Shown here: piece by piece, positions 1 through 10,899 of the stretch
How the letters are laid out: each line of letters starts with the position of its first letter
Numbering within the stretch: the stretch's first letter is position 1
Assembly (NCBI GenBank): GCA_016800925.1
Contig: JABCPU010000013.1
Span: forward strand, 1-64,000
Direction of reading: 5' to 3'
DNA: 64,000 nt
Source of the DNA: Suillus spraguei
Lineage: Eukaryota > Basidiomycota > Agaricomycetes > Boletales > Suillaceae
The notes under the pieces: generated by a model
Databases searched by the model: none
Seen by the model: the letters and a program-made list of their open reading frames with translations, nothing else
Told to the model about the DNA's origin: nothing
Translations under genes and position numbers: made by a program

Positions 1-1622
1 GGTGCGAGCAGTGCAAAGAAACAGGAAAGAAACCCATGGTACTTTCAGTGGTAAAGTAGCGGTGAGCGTGAAGTCCAGTCAAAATAGGGGTCAAGAGTCT
101 AGCAGTATCCCAGCAGTAACGGTGAATGAGCGATATTGATTAACAAGCAGTAAAGAAACTTAAAGACTAAGTCTACTACTGGGTAGATCCAGAGCTAGAC
201 ACTAATCCTGACCTATGATCTGGTGAAAATAAGGTACTGTATTGTGTGGGCTATGCAGTGCTTATATCCTATTTTATATGTACTTGGGATGCATTAGACG
301 AGATCAGTAGCGCTCGAGAGAAGTAACCGCCGCTATGTAAATGTAGCATGAGGCAGCTGCGGCATGAGGCAACATGTAATAAGGCTTGCCATAGAATCAG
401 TGATAAGCAGTCATGTACAAAATACACACCAAATGGATCTATGTGGACGTGGCAAGGACATGGAAAGGACATTGGTTTGTGGAACGTGGTGCAACAGTTG
501 GTACAGTGTGCGGTAAGTGTGTGATGCTGCCGGTATGCACTAAAGGAGTAAGATGGCCTTGGATGAGTGGAGATTCCTATAGATGTGAGACGTGCACCTT
601 ATTGCGCAAGAAACCTGGAGATCATGGATACTACCCAGAGTTGCGGAAGTTAGAAGTGGCTTATGATCAAGCCACCGCTGCTGAAGAACAACAGCACAAA
701 CTCAACGCAGCCGAGGCTGAAGAGTGGCTCGCAGATGTCTCGCTCAACTCTGCATGGTTCAAAAGGCGGTAACCATGGAGATGATTGATTCAGTGAATCA
801 AACGCATAAAAATGGGGTAATGTTACAAGAACACCTTCTTGCGCCCCTACTATCATTTTTCCTCCTATGTGTCACCATCTACTCTCGTCCTGATGTAACG
901 AACATATTGGTGCTGGGCTTAAAACCCTATCTTTTGACACTCATCTAGCCTCGTGCCGCAGTGCCTCGCACTATGTTTACATACAGCGGTTACTATACTT
1001 GAGCACTACTGATCTCGCCTAGAGCATTCCGAGTACATATGATTTAGGATATAAGCACCGCGTACCCTGCATGATACAGCACCTGATTTTACCCCATTGC
1101 ACATACTATAGGTCAGGATTATTGTCTAGCTCTGGATCTACCCAGTAGTAGACTTAGTCTTTAAAGTTTCCTTATCCTTCATTAATCAATCACACTCATT
1201 CTCCATTACTGCTGGACTTTTGACTGCTATTTTGACTGAACTTCTCACGCACCGCTACTTTACCGCTGAAAGTACCGCAGCCTTCTTTACTGTTTCCTTG
1301 CACCGCTCGCAACCTTACCACTACCGCTGATATCATTGCTCGCTCAACGCAACTGTTACTGACATTATCTCAACCATGGTAGCACTGCTACATATGATGC
1401 TAGTTTTGGCAGCATCATCATTGACTGCGGCAACTTACCGCTAACTACGATGCTACACTCGCACATTGGTTTGACTCGAACTTGACCATACTAACAGGCA
1501 TCCCCCTTTAGGGTCGAACACTCTTGTTTCACAAGTGAAGCAGACTAGACGGAGCGCAAGACTCACATACTAACTTAGGAGGTGGTTTATCTACAGCCCA
1601 GGTTAGGTTGTATCTTTACACC
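1..1622. mobile_element. Long-TIR element copy A (left end outside the window)
   Basis: Positions 1 to about 595 and about 895 to 1622 are imperfect reverse complements of each other. For example, the stretch around the tagatccagagctagac block at 185-200 returns inverted near 1125-1140. The right arm ends at 1622 in ggttgtatctttacacc, which is the same terminus as in copy B. The left arm starts inside the arm, so its outer third lies beyond the window. The right arm lacks a segment that the left arm keeps (roughly 440-590), so the arms are unequal. The middle, 595-895, is short and encodes nothing I recognise. I see no transposase. This is a non-autonomous or decayed foldback-type or Mutator-like element; the class is not settled. 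Confidence 0.75.
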
Positions 1623-1729
1623 GACGAGGCCTCCATCCTCATCCTCTGCTACCTTGTCTGGCTTGCCATCATCACCCCCTACCTCGCCTATGCTCGCCTC
1701 CTTCATCGTCGCTAACTGCGCACTCTTCT

Positions 1730-2697
1730 GGTGTAAAGATACAACCTAGCTTGGGCTGTAGATAAACCACTGCCTAAACTAGTATGTTAGTCTTGCGCTC
1801 CGTCTAGTCTGCTTCACTTGTAAGAACAAGAGCGTTCGACCCTAAAGGGGGATGCCTATTTAGTATGGTCAAGTTCAAGTCTAACTTATTTGCGAAACAA
1901 GCGTCCAAGTCAGGGGTAAGTTGCTGCGGTCAGCGATGATACCGCCGGAACTAGTGTCGTGCGTTGCAGTGCTACCATCGTCGAGATAAAGTCAGTAACA
2001 GTTGCGTCTAGCAAGCAATGTCAAGCGGTGGTCTCAGCGGTAGCGGTAAGGTTGTGAGCGGTGCAAAGAAACAGTAAAGAAGTCCATGGTACTTTCAGCA
2101 GTAAAGTAGCGGAGCATGAGAAGTTCAGTCAAAAGTAACAATCAAAAGTCCAGCAGTATGCCGGCGGTAACGGAGAACAAGCATGATGTATTAACGAGCG
2201 ATAAGGGAACTTTAAAGACTATGTCCACTACTGGGTTGATCCAGAGCTAGACAATAATCCTGACCTATAGTACGTGCAATGGTGTAAAATCAGGTACTTT
2301 ATCATGTGGGGTATGCGGTGCTTATATCCTAAATTGTATGTACTCAGAATACTCTAGGCGAGATCAGTAGCACTGGAGTGTAGTAACCGCCGTAAGTATA
2401 CATAGCGCAAGGTGCTGCGGCACAAGGCAACATGTAATAACGCTTGCCGTGGAATCAGTGATAACGAACAGGAAACAAACTACGCACCAAATGGAGCTAT
2501 GTGGACGCGGCAAGGACATGGAAGGACATCAGTTCGTGGAACGTGGTGCGGCAGTCGGTATGGTGTGCGGTAAGCATGGGGATGCCGCTGGTACTGCTAA
2601 AGGGGTAAGAAGGCCATGGACTAGTGGTAACTCCTGTAGACATGAGACGAGTGTCAAAATATGGGGTTTTAAGCCCAGCGCCAATATGTTCGTTACA
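1730..2697 (+). repeat. Left terminal inverted repeat of copy B
   Basis: This is about 968 bp and is the reverse complement of 4478-5446. Landmarks are the terminus ggtgtaaagatacaacc, the block caccctaaagggggatgcc-like region near 1845, and the inner boundary near the tcgttac at 2691-2697. The outer part is shared with the right end of copy A at 1501-1622. Confidence 0.85.
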
Positions 2698-3485
2698 CCG
2701 GTACCCCTCATGCTCGTGTGCGCTCTTTGTGCTCCTTGCGCTCCTTGCACCTCAGACGCCTCTGTCGCGTTTGACGCCTTCCTCTGCGCTTCAACACGCA
2801 CTACCCCCTGGTTCACACAAACAACTCTTTGGCTCAAGGACTACATCTGGTGTCATATTTCCTTTTATCTTTTCCTTTGCATTTACCTATGACTCGTGCA
2901 TCGCCTCATTGGCTCGTACCTTTTATACCTTCGGCTCTCCACCTATGACTCCCTTTCACACATGCGTGCATTCATTGGTTCATACACCTCTGACTCATCT
3001 ATGAGCATGCGTCTTCCTATTGGCTATCTGACTTCATACTTAATCTAGCGATACTTACATATTCGCGCTCCGCTTCAATCTTACATATAAATACATGCAG
3101 ATAGCCTTTGTACTTCTTTAACTTGAATCTACTTGATCTTCGACCCTGAACTTCTTTTAATAAGCTTTTCATAAGCTTATTGTCATTATTCAAACTTCAT
3201 AGAAGCTCATCACTTCTACGTCTTTGATCATTGTCAAAAACCTCGTCTCTGTGACGTAGGTTGTGAGACAGCGCGTGGCGCTTACCTCCAACCAAATGCA
3301 ACTAGCGCACTCTGCACTAGGAGACCAATATGCACAGGCTGCCGCTCTTGATAGAGCGCCCATCGCAGACACCACTCAAGTTCTTTAGCGCCTGGCTAGG
3401 TCACTCACAGGTGGCGCATCATATGCAATGGGACCTTGGAGATGCCACCACACCATGTGCACCCAGTCCAAGGCCAGGACAAGTG

Positions 3486-3535
3486 CCAGCGCCAGCACAA
3501 ACACCAGCACCAGCACCAGCACCAGCACCAGTGCC
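3486..3535 (+). repeat. CACCAG hexanucleotide minisatellite inside copy B
   Basis: Roughly eight tandem copies of accagc or variants occur here, encoding Pro-Ala repeats in one plus frame. The frame starting at 3330 reads through it (112 codons) and stays open to 3668. A second short Pro/Ser repeat, with three copies of a ccagctagtcc-like unit, lies at about 3762-3804. A low-complexity proline-rich segment would suit a small element-encoded protein, but the following sequence contains stops in all frames unless introns are assumed. Confidence 0.6.
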
Positions 3536-4477
3536 AACAATAGTAGGTGTTGTGTTGCCTCATGAACAAGAGGTTCAGCAGGGCAAATTTAGTGGTGGTG
3601 TAATTCATGTACATTTTTTTTTCTTTTTATGGCTAATACTAATTACTTTGGCTAGGAGCTACAGATGACACATTCGGTTGGCCGACCACACACTAATCAA
3701 ATGACATCTCCCTCCCACACCTGCACCCAGGCCAGCACAGATAGAGATCCCATCATCTGCAGCTAATCCTCCAGCTAGTCCCTCAGCTAGTCCTCCAGCT
3801 AGTCCGGTAGCACCTGTCAAACTCAAAAAGGAGGATATCAAGGCAATCAAGGCTGAGGCAAAAATGCTTCTCCATCGCACGATGTTGTGAATGGAGGGCA
3901 TTTCATCAATGTGCAGGCAATGAGATGAACATATTTCAAATGCATTGTGGTGTAGCGAAAAAAGTCACGCTGACCATGAAAGTGCCATTTTACACAAGTG
4001 TCTCGTTACTGCCTACAGCAGCTACTGAGAAAACCCTATAGTGAGCATTAGCCTTTTCGCTTCGCCGGTACCATTTTTGCTCCATGGATCCTTCCCCCTT
4101 ACTGAATCTCGCTACCGATGTCCTCCTGTCCATTCCATTTCCGTCTAAGATCCATTGGTGCATAACATATTCATTTCCGCCGTTACTCAAGCTACAGCAA
4201 GACTTACCTTACCTTCCATGACACCGCTTGCTCGCTGTGTGCCTCTTAGCTAAATATCTCTATCTCGCTACCGTTCTCGCTATGTATTCCAGCTGTTCAC
4301 GGTACATGTTAAAAAGGACTCTTTGCACATTCCAGTACTTTTACTTTTCCCTCTATGGTACACACGGTACTTAGGAATTGTCACCACTACTGTCTCTAAT
4401 GGAATAAAGTCTTTTGCCCAAGTCACTATCTCTTAAGAATTGTTTTACTGCTGCACACACCACCGCTCTTTACCGCT

Positions 4478-5446
4478 GTAACGAGCATATTGGCGCTGGG
4501 CTTAAAACCCCCATATTTTGACACTCGTCTCACACCTACAGGAGTTACCACTAGTCCATGGCCTTCTTACCCCTTTAGCAGTACCAGCGGCATCCCACGC
4601 TTACCGCACACCATACCGACTGCCGCACCACGTTCCACGAACTGATGTCCTTCCATGTCCTTGCCGCGTCCACATAGCTCCATTTGGTGCGTAGTTTGTT
4701 TCCTGTTCGTTATCACTGATTCCACGGCAAGCGTTATTACATGTTGCCTTGTGCCGCAGCACCTTGCGCTATGTATACTTACGGCGGTTACTACACTCCA
4801 GTGCTACTGATCTCGCCTAGAGTATTCCGAGTACATACAATTTAGGATATAAGCACCGCATACCCCACACGATAAAGTACCTGATTTTACACCATTGCAC
4901 ATACTATAGGTCAGGATTATTGTCTAGCTCTGGATCAACCCAGTAGTGGACATAGTCTTTAAAAGTTCCCTTATCGCTCGTTAATACATCATGCTTGTTC
5001 TCCGTTACCGCCGGCATACTGCTGGACTTTTGATTGTTACTTTTGACTGAACTTCTCATGCTCCGCTACTTTACTGCTGAAAGTACCATGGACTTCTTTA
5101 CTGTTTCTTTGCACCGCTCGCAACCTTACCGCTACCGCTGAGACCACCGCTCGACATTGCTTGCTAGACGCAACTGTTACTGACTTTATCTCGACGACGG
5201 TAGCACCGCAACGCATGATGCTAGTTCCGGCGGTATCATCACTGACCGCAGCAACTTACCCCTGACTCGGATGCTTGTTTCGCAAATAAGTTAGACTCAA
5301 ACTTGACCATACTAAATAGGCATCCCCCTTTAGGGTCGAACGCTCTTGTTCTTACAAGTGAAGCAGACTAGACGGAGCGCAAGACTAACATACTAGTTTA
5401 GGCAGTGGGTTTATCTACAGCCCAAGCTAGGTTGTATCTTTACACC
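4478..5446 (-). repeat. Right terminal inverted repeat of copy B
   Basis: This is about 969 bp and matches 1730-2697 in reverse complement along its whole length. One visible difference is cccacgctta against the region of 2575-2582 in the left arm. The arm also aligns with the right arm of copy A (895-1622), where a middle block is missing. Confidence 0.85.
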
Positions 5447-5722
5447 GCTTGTTTTACCACCAGTTTCCCATGCCTTACCGCAGTTTTACTGCTCACACTA
5501 CCGCTACTTTACTGCTATCTTCCCGTGCTCTACCGCTACTTTACCACAACTTTCCCACGGAGCGGAGGTCACCGTTAGTATCTCGCTACCTCCGACGGCA
5601 GTCTTGCACCACAGGTTGGGCATTATTGAACTATATTAACTTAGCATTCCCTTTAGGGTCAAACACTCTTGCCTTGCAAGTGAAGCAGACTAGACAGAGT
5701 GCAAGACTCGCATACTAGTTAG
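5447..5722. repeat. Fragment of the long-TIR family end, with flank
   Basis: Positions 5645-5722 repeat, with several mismatches, the sub-terminal block found at 1501-1585 and 5321-5400 (ctttagggtc...gaagcagactagac...caagact...catactagtta). The very terminus is absent. The intervening 5447-5644 is rich in ctaccgcta/tttaccgct motifs that also occur inside the arms. It looks like an older, degraded copy beside or beneath copy B. Confidence 0.6.
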
Positions 5723-5806
5723 AGATGATGACATTGATGTCACATACACGGAGAGTATTCAAGACATATGCCTCACATAACATTCTAGACACTCTGAATT
5801 TACGCC

Positions 5807-6430
5807 TGTTAGAATCTGCATCCGATAGCCCCTATCCGGAAGAAGATAGAGATATCCGGATATGATATCCGGAGGTATTTCCGGTCATGTGACCTGTCAT
5901 CCAGATTAGGTTACTCCTCTTAAATCACCGGACTACCTGTCAAGTAGCGGAGTAGACTAACACTCATCCATAATAATGATAGCATAGTGTACAGCTACTT
6001 ACTCCAGACTCTGTCATATCATTGGAGATGATGACGGAGATACTCCATACATATTTAATATAAGAACAACATGTAAACTACAAGTTAAAGGGTCGAAATA
6101 AGAAATCTATTCTGTACCGAAGTTACTCTACTCCTATAAAACCGGATTTCCAATTCTTTCCGGTTCCTAACATAGTCTGCTCTTCCAGAACCCCTATTTC
6201 CGGAATACCTCTGGAAAACATCTCGGAAACCTCCTCCAGCAATCCTTCGGATTTCTTTTGGAAACTTTATCAGAAACTCATCCAGAAGCCCTCTGGATTC
6301 TTTCCCCCTATCTATAATCTTATCAATGCCTCCTGCCTGTGGAGAGGGCTGGCATAGTACAAGGGTACCTCTCCTCTGGACTCAACTATCTGCACAAGAT
6401 TGAAATAGTAAGTGTCTCGTTGTGTGACAT
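5807..6430. mobile_element. Possible degraded solo LTR
   Basis: The stretch starts TGTTAGAATCTGCATCC, similar to the TGTTRGAAT start of many Copia LTRs. It has several short ccgga-rich repeats, a tataatc box near 6311-6317, and a CA-type end near gtgtgaca (about 6429). No target duplication or primer-binding site is evident and no internal domain follows. The remaining bases 5723-5806 and 6431-6724 contain no gene that I can see. The call rests on sequence style only. Confidence 0.25.
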
Positions 6431-6724
6431 TAAAGCAACTAATTATTACACTGATAGGTCAATGGGGTCAAAATCACATGTTTTTTGGAGGCCGATCACT
6501 TGATCAACATGATTGTAAATGTCATTTGACAAGAAGGGCTATATCCCGACATTGACTTAGAGAATCTCGACTGCGTCTTGGGCCAAAGTACGGGCCAAAT
6601 TTTGGGACAAAGTCTGGCCCATCGGCACCTCCAAGCGGAGTGTAAAGGTTTCTGTATCCGTCACTGTTTCTCATGCTTGCTCATTGTCTGCAGCAGCGCC
6701 AAGGACTTACTTCAACTTACTTCC

Positions 6725-9001
6725 ATGGACGTTGGGAGCCTTTTTTCTGCTATGCAGCAACACTATGAGCTTGCTGCTATGTCGTATATTGATCTCAGCC
6801 GGTTCTTGCGATATGCCAGCCTCCTCAAGGATGACATCATCCAGCCTCAGCCGTACACTGTCAGCATCATGGCTGCCCCCGATATACTGCCCCCTTCAAT
6901 AACCAACTTTCTCTCAGATGTGGTCACTATATCACCTGAATCTGTTGATGCATTGTGGGACATTACAAAGGACCTTGCATGGGTTCTACCCACTGTGGAC
7001 GAGGCCAGAGCTGATGAAGAGAATGCGTTCAGACTCTATGGACGCCAGCGAGGAATTAGTGAGTGAATCAAATCAGTGTGGTTATTCTAACTCGCTCACC
7101 TAACAATCAGCTTCTCATACTCTCTACCCGCCCACCAAACTGTGTACTAACCCAGAGTGCAGTGCATGGCAACTTGGTACAGTGCTCAAGAAAGAAGAGC
7201 AACATCAGGCAGTCATATTTACCCATGTGAATGGTGCTCATCCTGCATGGTCAGTGCACTTGAAGTGTCGACGTAGGTTATGCTCTTGTTACCTTTGTTC
7301 CACGCTTATAGTAGTAAACTCATTGTTGTAGAATGTCATACCAATTATCATAACAACTATAGTGTCAAGGATGGTATCAGGACCTACTATGGTGGAATGC
7401 CGGCCTACATCCAAGTTGCTGAACATCAATTTGTTCAACGTGAACTCGTAATGCATTGGATGGATTTGATGCAGATCGTGTGAGTGTGAACTGTTACAGT
7501 CCTTCCTGTTGTTAGTATCTGATATTCCTTTGTTTCAGTGTCTCTGCGACAAATTGTGCCCATTTGTATAATATCGCCCAGCCTCGCTGTGATGTTTATG
7601 ACAACAACAACAACGTTCCTTGGCAGTTCAACAGTTCACTCACTACTGTCGAGGTGTGGGATTCATTTACCCTTCTGGCACTGCTTGACGACCACGACCA
7701 GCGACATGTCCAACTACAGGTGCCTCACGGAGGTGAACAGAAAGACCGTTACACCACTGTGATGCGTGAACGTACCGAGTGTATCATCATTCACGGCCAT
7801 GAAGAGTTGCCCCATGCTTGTGATGGGTGCTTGCGCATATTCAACATGCCAGACGGCACACTCGCACGCACGGAAGTTGTTGTGACTGATGGAGTTACCG
7901 TTGGCCGTCCATGCTGTGGTGTTCCTCGGTGCAAAAATTCTCTTGAAAACAATCGTCACCGCTTCTGTTCAGTAGACCCTGACCACAAAAAGCTCGAGAC
8001 AACTTGTGCTGTAGAGGGCTGTAATCGTCCTGTCACCCGTGACAGCAAGTCAGGCAAGTATCGAAAATCATGTGATGATCCGGTCCATGTTAAGATGGAG
8101 GGCGCCAATGTCGAGTCTTTACGCAGCGGGAAGAGCAAGACACAATGTCAGAAGGTCGCTAAGCTCGACAATGCCATGTCCTCCCTTGTCACTTGACCCA
8201 CCACAGCTTCCTGCCGACTCGACCATGGCTCTTCCCATCCAAGATGGAGATGAATGGTACAAACACGATGCTCAGACCGGAGCTGTACGCTTAGTGCAGC
8301 CTGCTGTAATGACTTCGACTGGTGTTCTTGACACACAGCCAGAGACGTCCCACCCTGCTGTTGATTGCCAAAGCAAGGACACGCCTAAGCTCAAAGCAAT
8401 ATTCCGACGCCAGCGCACCAATAATGAGCAGCTCGTTGTTCGCCCATGTGGAGTTATTAATGGGCGTGGCACGATGTATCATCATGAAGCCATATCCAAT
8501 GTTCTTGTAAGTCTGTAGTGCTCAATAGCATATGTTTTCACTGACATCATCAAGGTTATGATTGAACAGCTGTATTCACTCCCTCGTGCACGCAAGCCAC
8601 AACATTTGATTTATGATTCGAATTGCAACGCGCTGCGGGAGGTTTTGAACCGACGCATCAAATTCTTTGATGGCATGGGGATGTGCGTTGACGCATTTCA
8701 TCACAAGAACAAGCACAAGGCTAACGACACCTTCTGCCGTGACCGTTGCGACATGAAGGCCTATCCAGAATTACTAGATGATGATGGCAAATATTACTTC
8801 AACTCGTCTATCGCCGAGCAAACCAATGTGTGGTTCGGTGCCTTCCACAACATCTGCCAGGAGATGACACCAGTGAGGTATGACTTTTTCCTGGATGAGA
8901 TGATCAAGCGGCGGAATCGCATCACTGTCACTACCTTACATGCACAAGGCAAGCATCCCCATCACCCACACTTAATGTCTCAAGTACCCCAGCATGTATA
9001 A
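6725..9001 (+). CDS. CxC5/CxC6 cysteine-cluster protein associated with KDZ transposases (one apparent frameshift)
   Basis: Spliced exons are 6725-7058, 7111-7272, 7332-7479, 7539 to about 8190, about 8190-8506 and 8555-9001. The N-terminal part (MDVGSLFSAMQQHYELAA..., then HTLYPPTKLCTNPEC) matches the CxC5 family. The middle is cysteine-rich (CCGVPRCKNSL, CAVEGCNRPV, CDDPVH). The end (LIYDSNCNALREVLNRR..., WFGAFHNICQEM, FFLDEMIKRRN) matches the CxC6 family. Both families are known from Agaricomycetes as companions of Kyakuja-Dileera-Zisupton transposons. All four introns have GT/AG ends and restore frame, but between about 8165 and 8200 the reading frame shifts with no credible intron, so this copy may be dead or the base call wrong. 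No KDZ transposase domain is present nearby. Its role is unknown; binding of zinc or nucleic acid is inferred. Confidence 0.75.
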
Positions 9002-9599
9002 TTGAAAAAAGGACTCCCCTTCGGTCGGCTCTACGACAATATAGAGAATGGTGGTTCAGAGACTTGCTTGATCGCAGTCTTGACCAGTTCCGCATGCGAT
9101 CTACATATTATGAAGATCTCTTGTATGCCTGCTAGAGCAAGGCTTTCAAGCATCCAGTTCAGCAATGGAGCATTGCATATCGGTAGCAGGCACTGATTGA
9201 GAATGATGTTGGTATGACTTCGTCATGCAGGAACTGGACTCACTCGAGGTTTATGTGTGGTTAGCGGCTTGAATCGTTTGTTAAAACTGTCTGCTAGGAT
9301 TACAGCTTGCAGAACCTCTTCTTCATCTGCGATCAATTTATCCTTGCCAGTAGAGGAAGCTGTATTCCATTACACTTCCACAGATGGGTTAACATCGCAA
9401 GACAGCCGAGTGTGTTCTGGTGTGTTCAATCGAGTCAGCTCAGCTTCAACATAGACGTCGAGAATTCAACACATCGAGTAATATTCAACATGGTGAGTAA
9501 CGACACAGCGAGTGACATTCAACACGGCGAGTAACAAGCTACAAACCAAGTGAATGGATGACGATAAGGAATGGCTAGTAAATGTGAATAATGTGGTTT
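9002..9599. other. Spacer with decayed coding remnant and short repeats
   Basis: In the plus frame that begins near 9050, WWFRDLLDRSLDQFRMRS, then EDLLYAC, a stop, KAFKHPVQQWSIAYR, a stop and ALIENDVGMTSSCRNWTHS read like a protein broken by stop codons up to about 9240. I do not know its family. Positions 9464-9535 hold three copies of attcaacaNNgNgagtaa. The rest shows nothing. Confidence 0.35.
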
Positions 9600-10899
9600 T
9601 TACTTGGCCCGCCTTGTTGGCTTCTTAGTCTTCTCCCCAAGCGCTTCTCTACGTGCAGCCAAATAGTGCGACCAAAGACCATTGACAGTTTGGCCCGCAG
9701 CCTCATAGCTTGCAAGGATAGCAGGATCTGTTTTCTGCCATGCGCGACGACTGTCGTGATAGGTTGCCTTGACAAATGGTACGCCGAATATACGACGAAA
9801 GAGATCATCTTGTTGAAATCTCGCCCGCAAGTTCTTGTCGTCCATTTGCTGAAAGCCTGTGACCATGTCAGTAGTATACATGCCTTGAGGCCAGACCTGC
9901 TTTGTAGAATTGTATGCTGGAACAAATACTTCAATGATCGATGGCTCGGTGGTATAGGATGCTTTGACAGAGGCTAAACGAGATGATAGTGTAGTTTGTG
10001 GTGCTGACGGAGGAGTAGGTGACATTGAGCTTGCACGACGAGCATCAAAGTCATCAAGATCAGGGTGATGGCGAACACAGGATGATAGTGTGGTCTGTGG
10101 TGCTGATGGAGGAGGAGTGGGCGACATCGAGCTTGCACGACAGGCATCAAAGTCATCAAGATCAAGCTGACGGCGAACAGGTATGGGTGCATTAGGGCTA
10201 CCTTCGCATCGGCGCTTACCCTTACCAACCGTCATGGGCGTGATAGGCATCTCGACAATCTCAACATCGGATTCAGTGTCTGAGGGCACTGGAACATTCC
10301 GTTTTTTCTTCAGTTTTGTACGCACACCATCTCGCTCTCCTTTCATGTTGGAGCGAAGATGGGGAGGGCGAACACCACATCTGGAGGCCTTATAGAGGTC
10401 ATTGAAGCCTTCACAGACAGTGACACCTCGACGACGGATGAAGACGTGACAGCCAGATTGAAGAGAAAATGCATACGTAAGACCCGCAGGGATCCATCGT
10501 TGGAGGCGCTCCTCGAATACCTCAATCTTGTTGATGTCCTCACCAAGTGAGTCGATGAGAGCAGGATCGTCCGCAAGCTGGAACTGAGGGTAGAAAGGGC
10601 AGTCGGTCACCCATTCTTCTACGACTGGGGCATTGTTCTGAAGATAGTAGTTAGTATATATGCCAACATAAAGACATTGATACGTACAGCATCATACCAG
10701 TGGAGGACGAAGCGTTGCTTCGCTGCCTTCTCCATCTCCTTCCGGCGCTCTGCAATCCGCTGTTCTTCAGCCTCACGCTGCGCACGAGCATTGAGGTCTG
10801 ATACCCACAAGGGGTCAAGCTGTTGGGTGATGTGAGGTGGCTTCTTAACTGGTGCTGGTGTGGTAATGAGTGCTGTTGGAGGTGGTGTTGGTCTTGTGC
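9600..10899 (-). CDS. Hypothetical Agaricomycete protein with Pro/Ser-rich middle and conserved C-terminus
   Basis: Two exons are clear on the minus strand, 10899-10688 and 10637-9600, joined across a 50-bp GT...AG intron. The joined protein reads ...LDPLWVSDLNARAQREAEEQ..., then a basic coiled stretch RRKEMEKAAKQRFVLHWYDA, then NNAPVVEEWVTDCPFYPQ. The middle contains an imperfect duplication (LDDFDACRASSMSPTPPP and LDDFDARRASSMSPTPP) of about 35 residues. The C-terminus, with GVPFVKATYHDSRRAWQ and GLWSHYLAARREAL, recurs in hypothetical proteins of mushrooms, often near KDZ elements (from memory). No in-frame ATG precedes the first exon before a stop, so an upstream exon beyond the acceptor at 10900 is likely; the fragment at 11237-10995 (minus) is a candidate. 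A nuclear location is possible from the KLKKKRN and GKGKRR basic clusters. Function unknown. Confidence 0.6.

Larger units (their letters stand above)
1730..5446. mobile_element. Long-TIR element copy B, complete, about 3.7 kb
   Basis: The element begins ggtgtaaagatacaacc at 1730 and ends with the exact reverse complement at 5446. Two arms of about 970 bp (1730-2697 and 4478-5446) are inverted copies with few differences, which suggests a fairly young insertion. The inside, 2698-4477, is unique in this window and carries proline-coding short repeats and short broken reading frames, but no recognisable transposase or reverse transcriptase. The flanks (gcactcttct on the left, gcttgtttta on the right) show no convincing target-site duplication. 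Very long TIRs are known from Mutator-like and foldback elements, and the superfamily here is inferred only weakly. A non-autonomous element mobilised by a transposase elsewhere is the simplest reading. Confidence 0.8.

Noticed and set aside
3405..3614. Minus-strand Trp/Cys repeat peptide (CWCWCWCWC)
   Set aside because: It is only the CACCAG minisatellite read in antisense.
1720..5456. Target-site duplication for the long-TIR element
   Set aside because: The ten bases on each side (gcactcttct and gcttgtttta) do not match, even with an offset of one or two bases.
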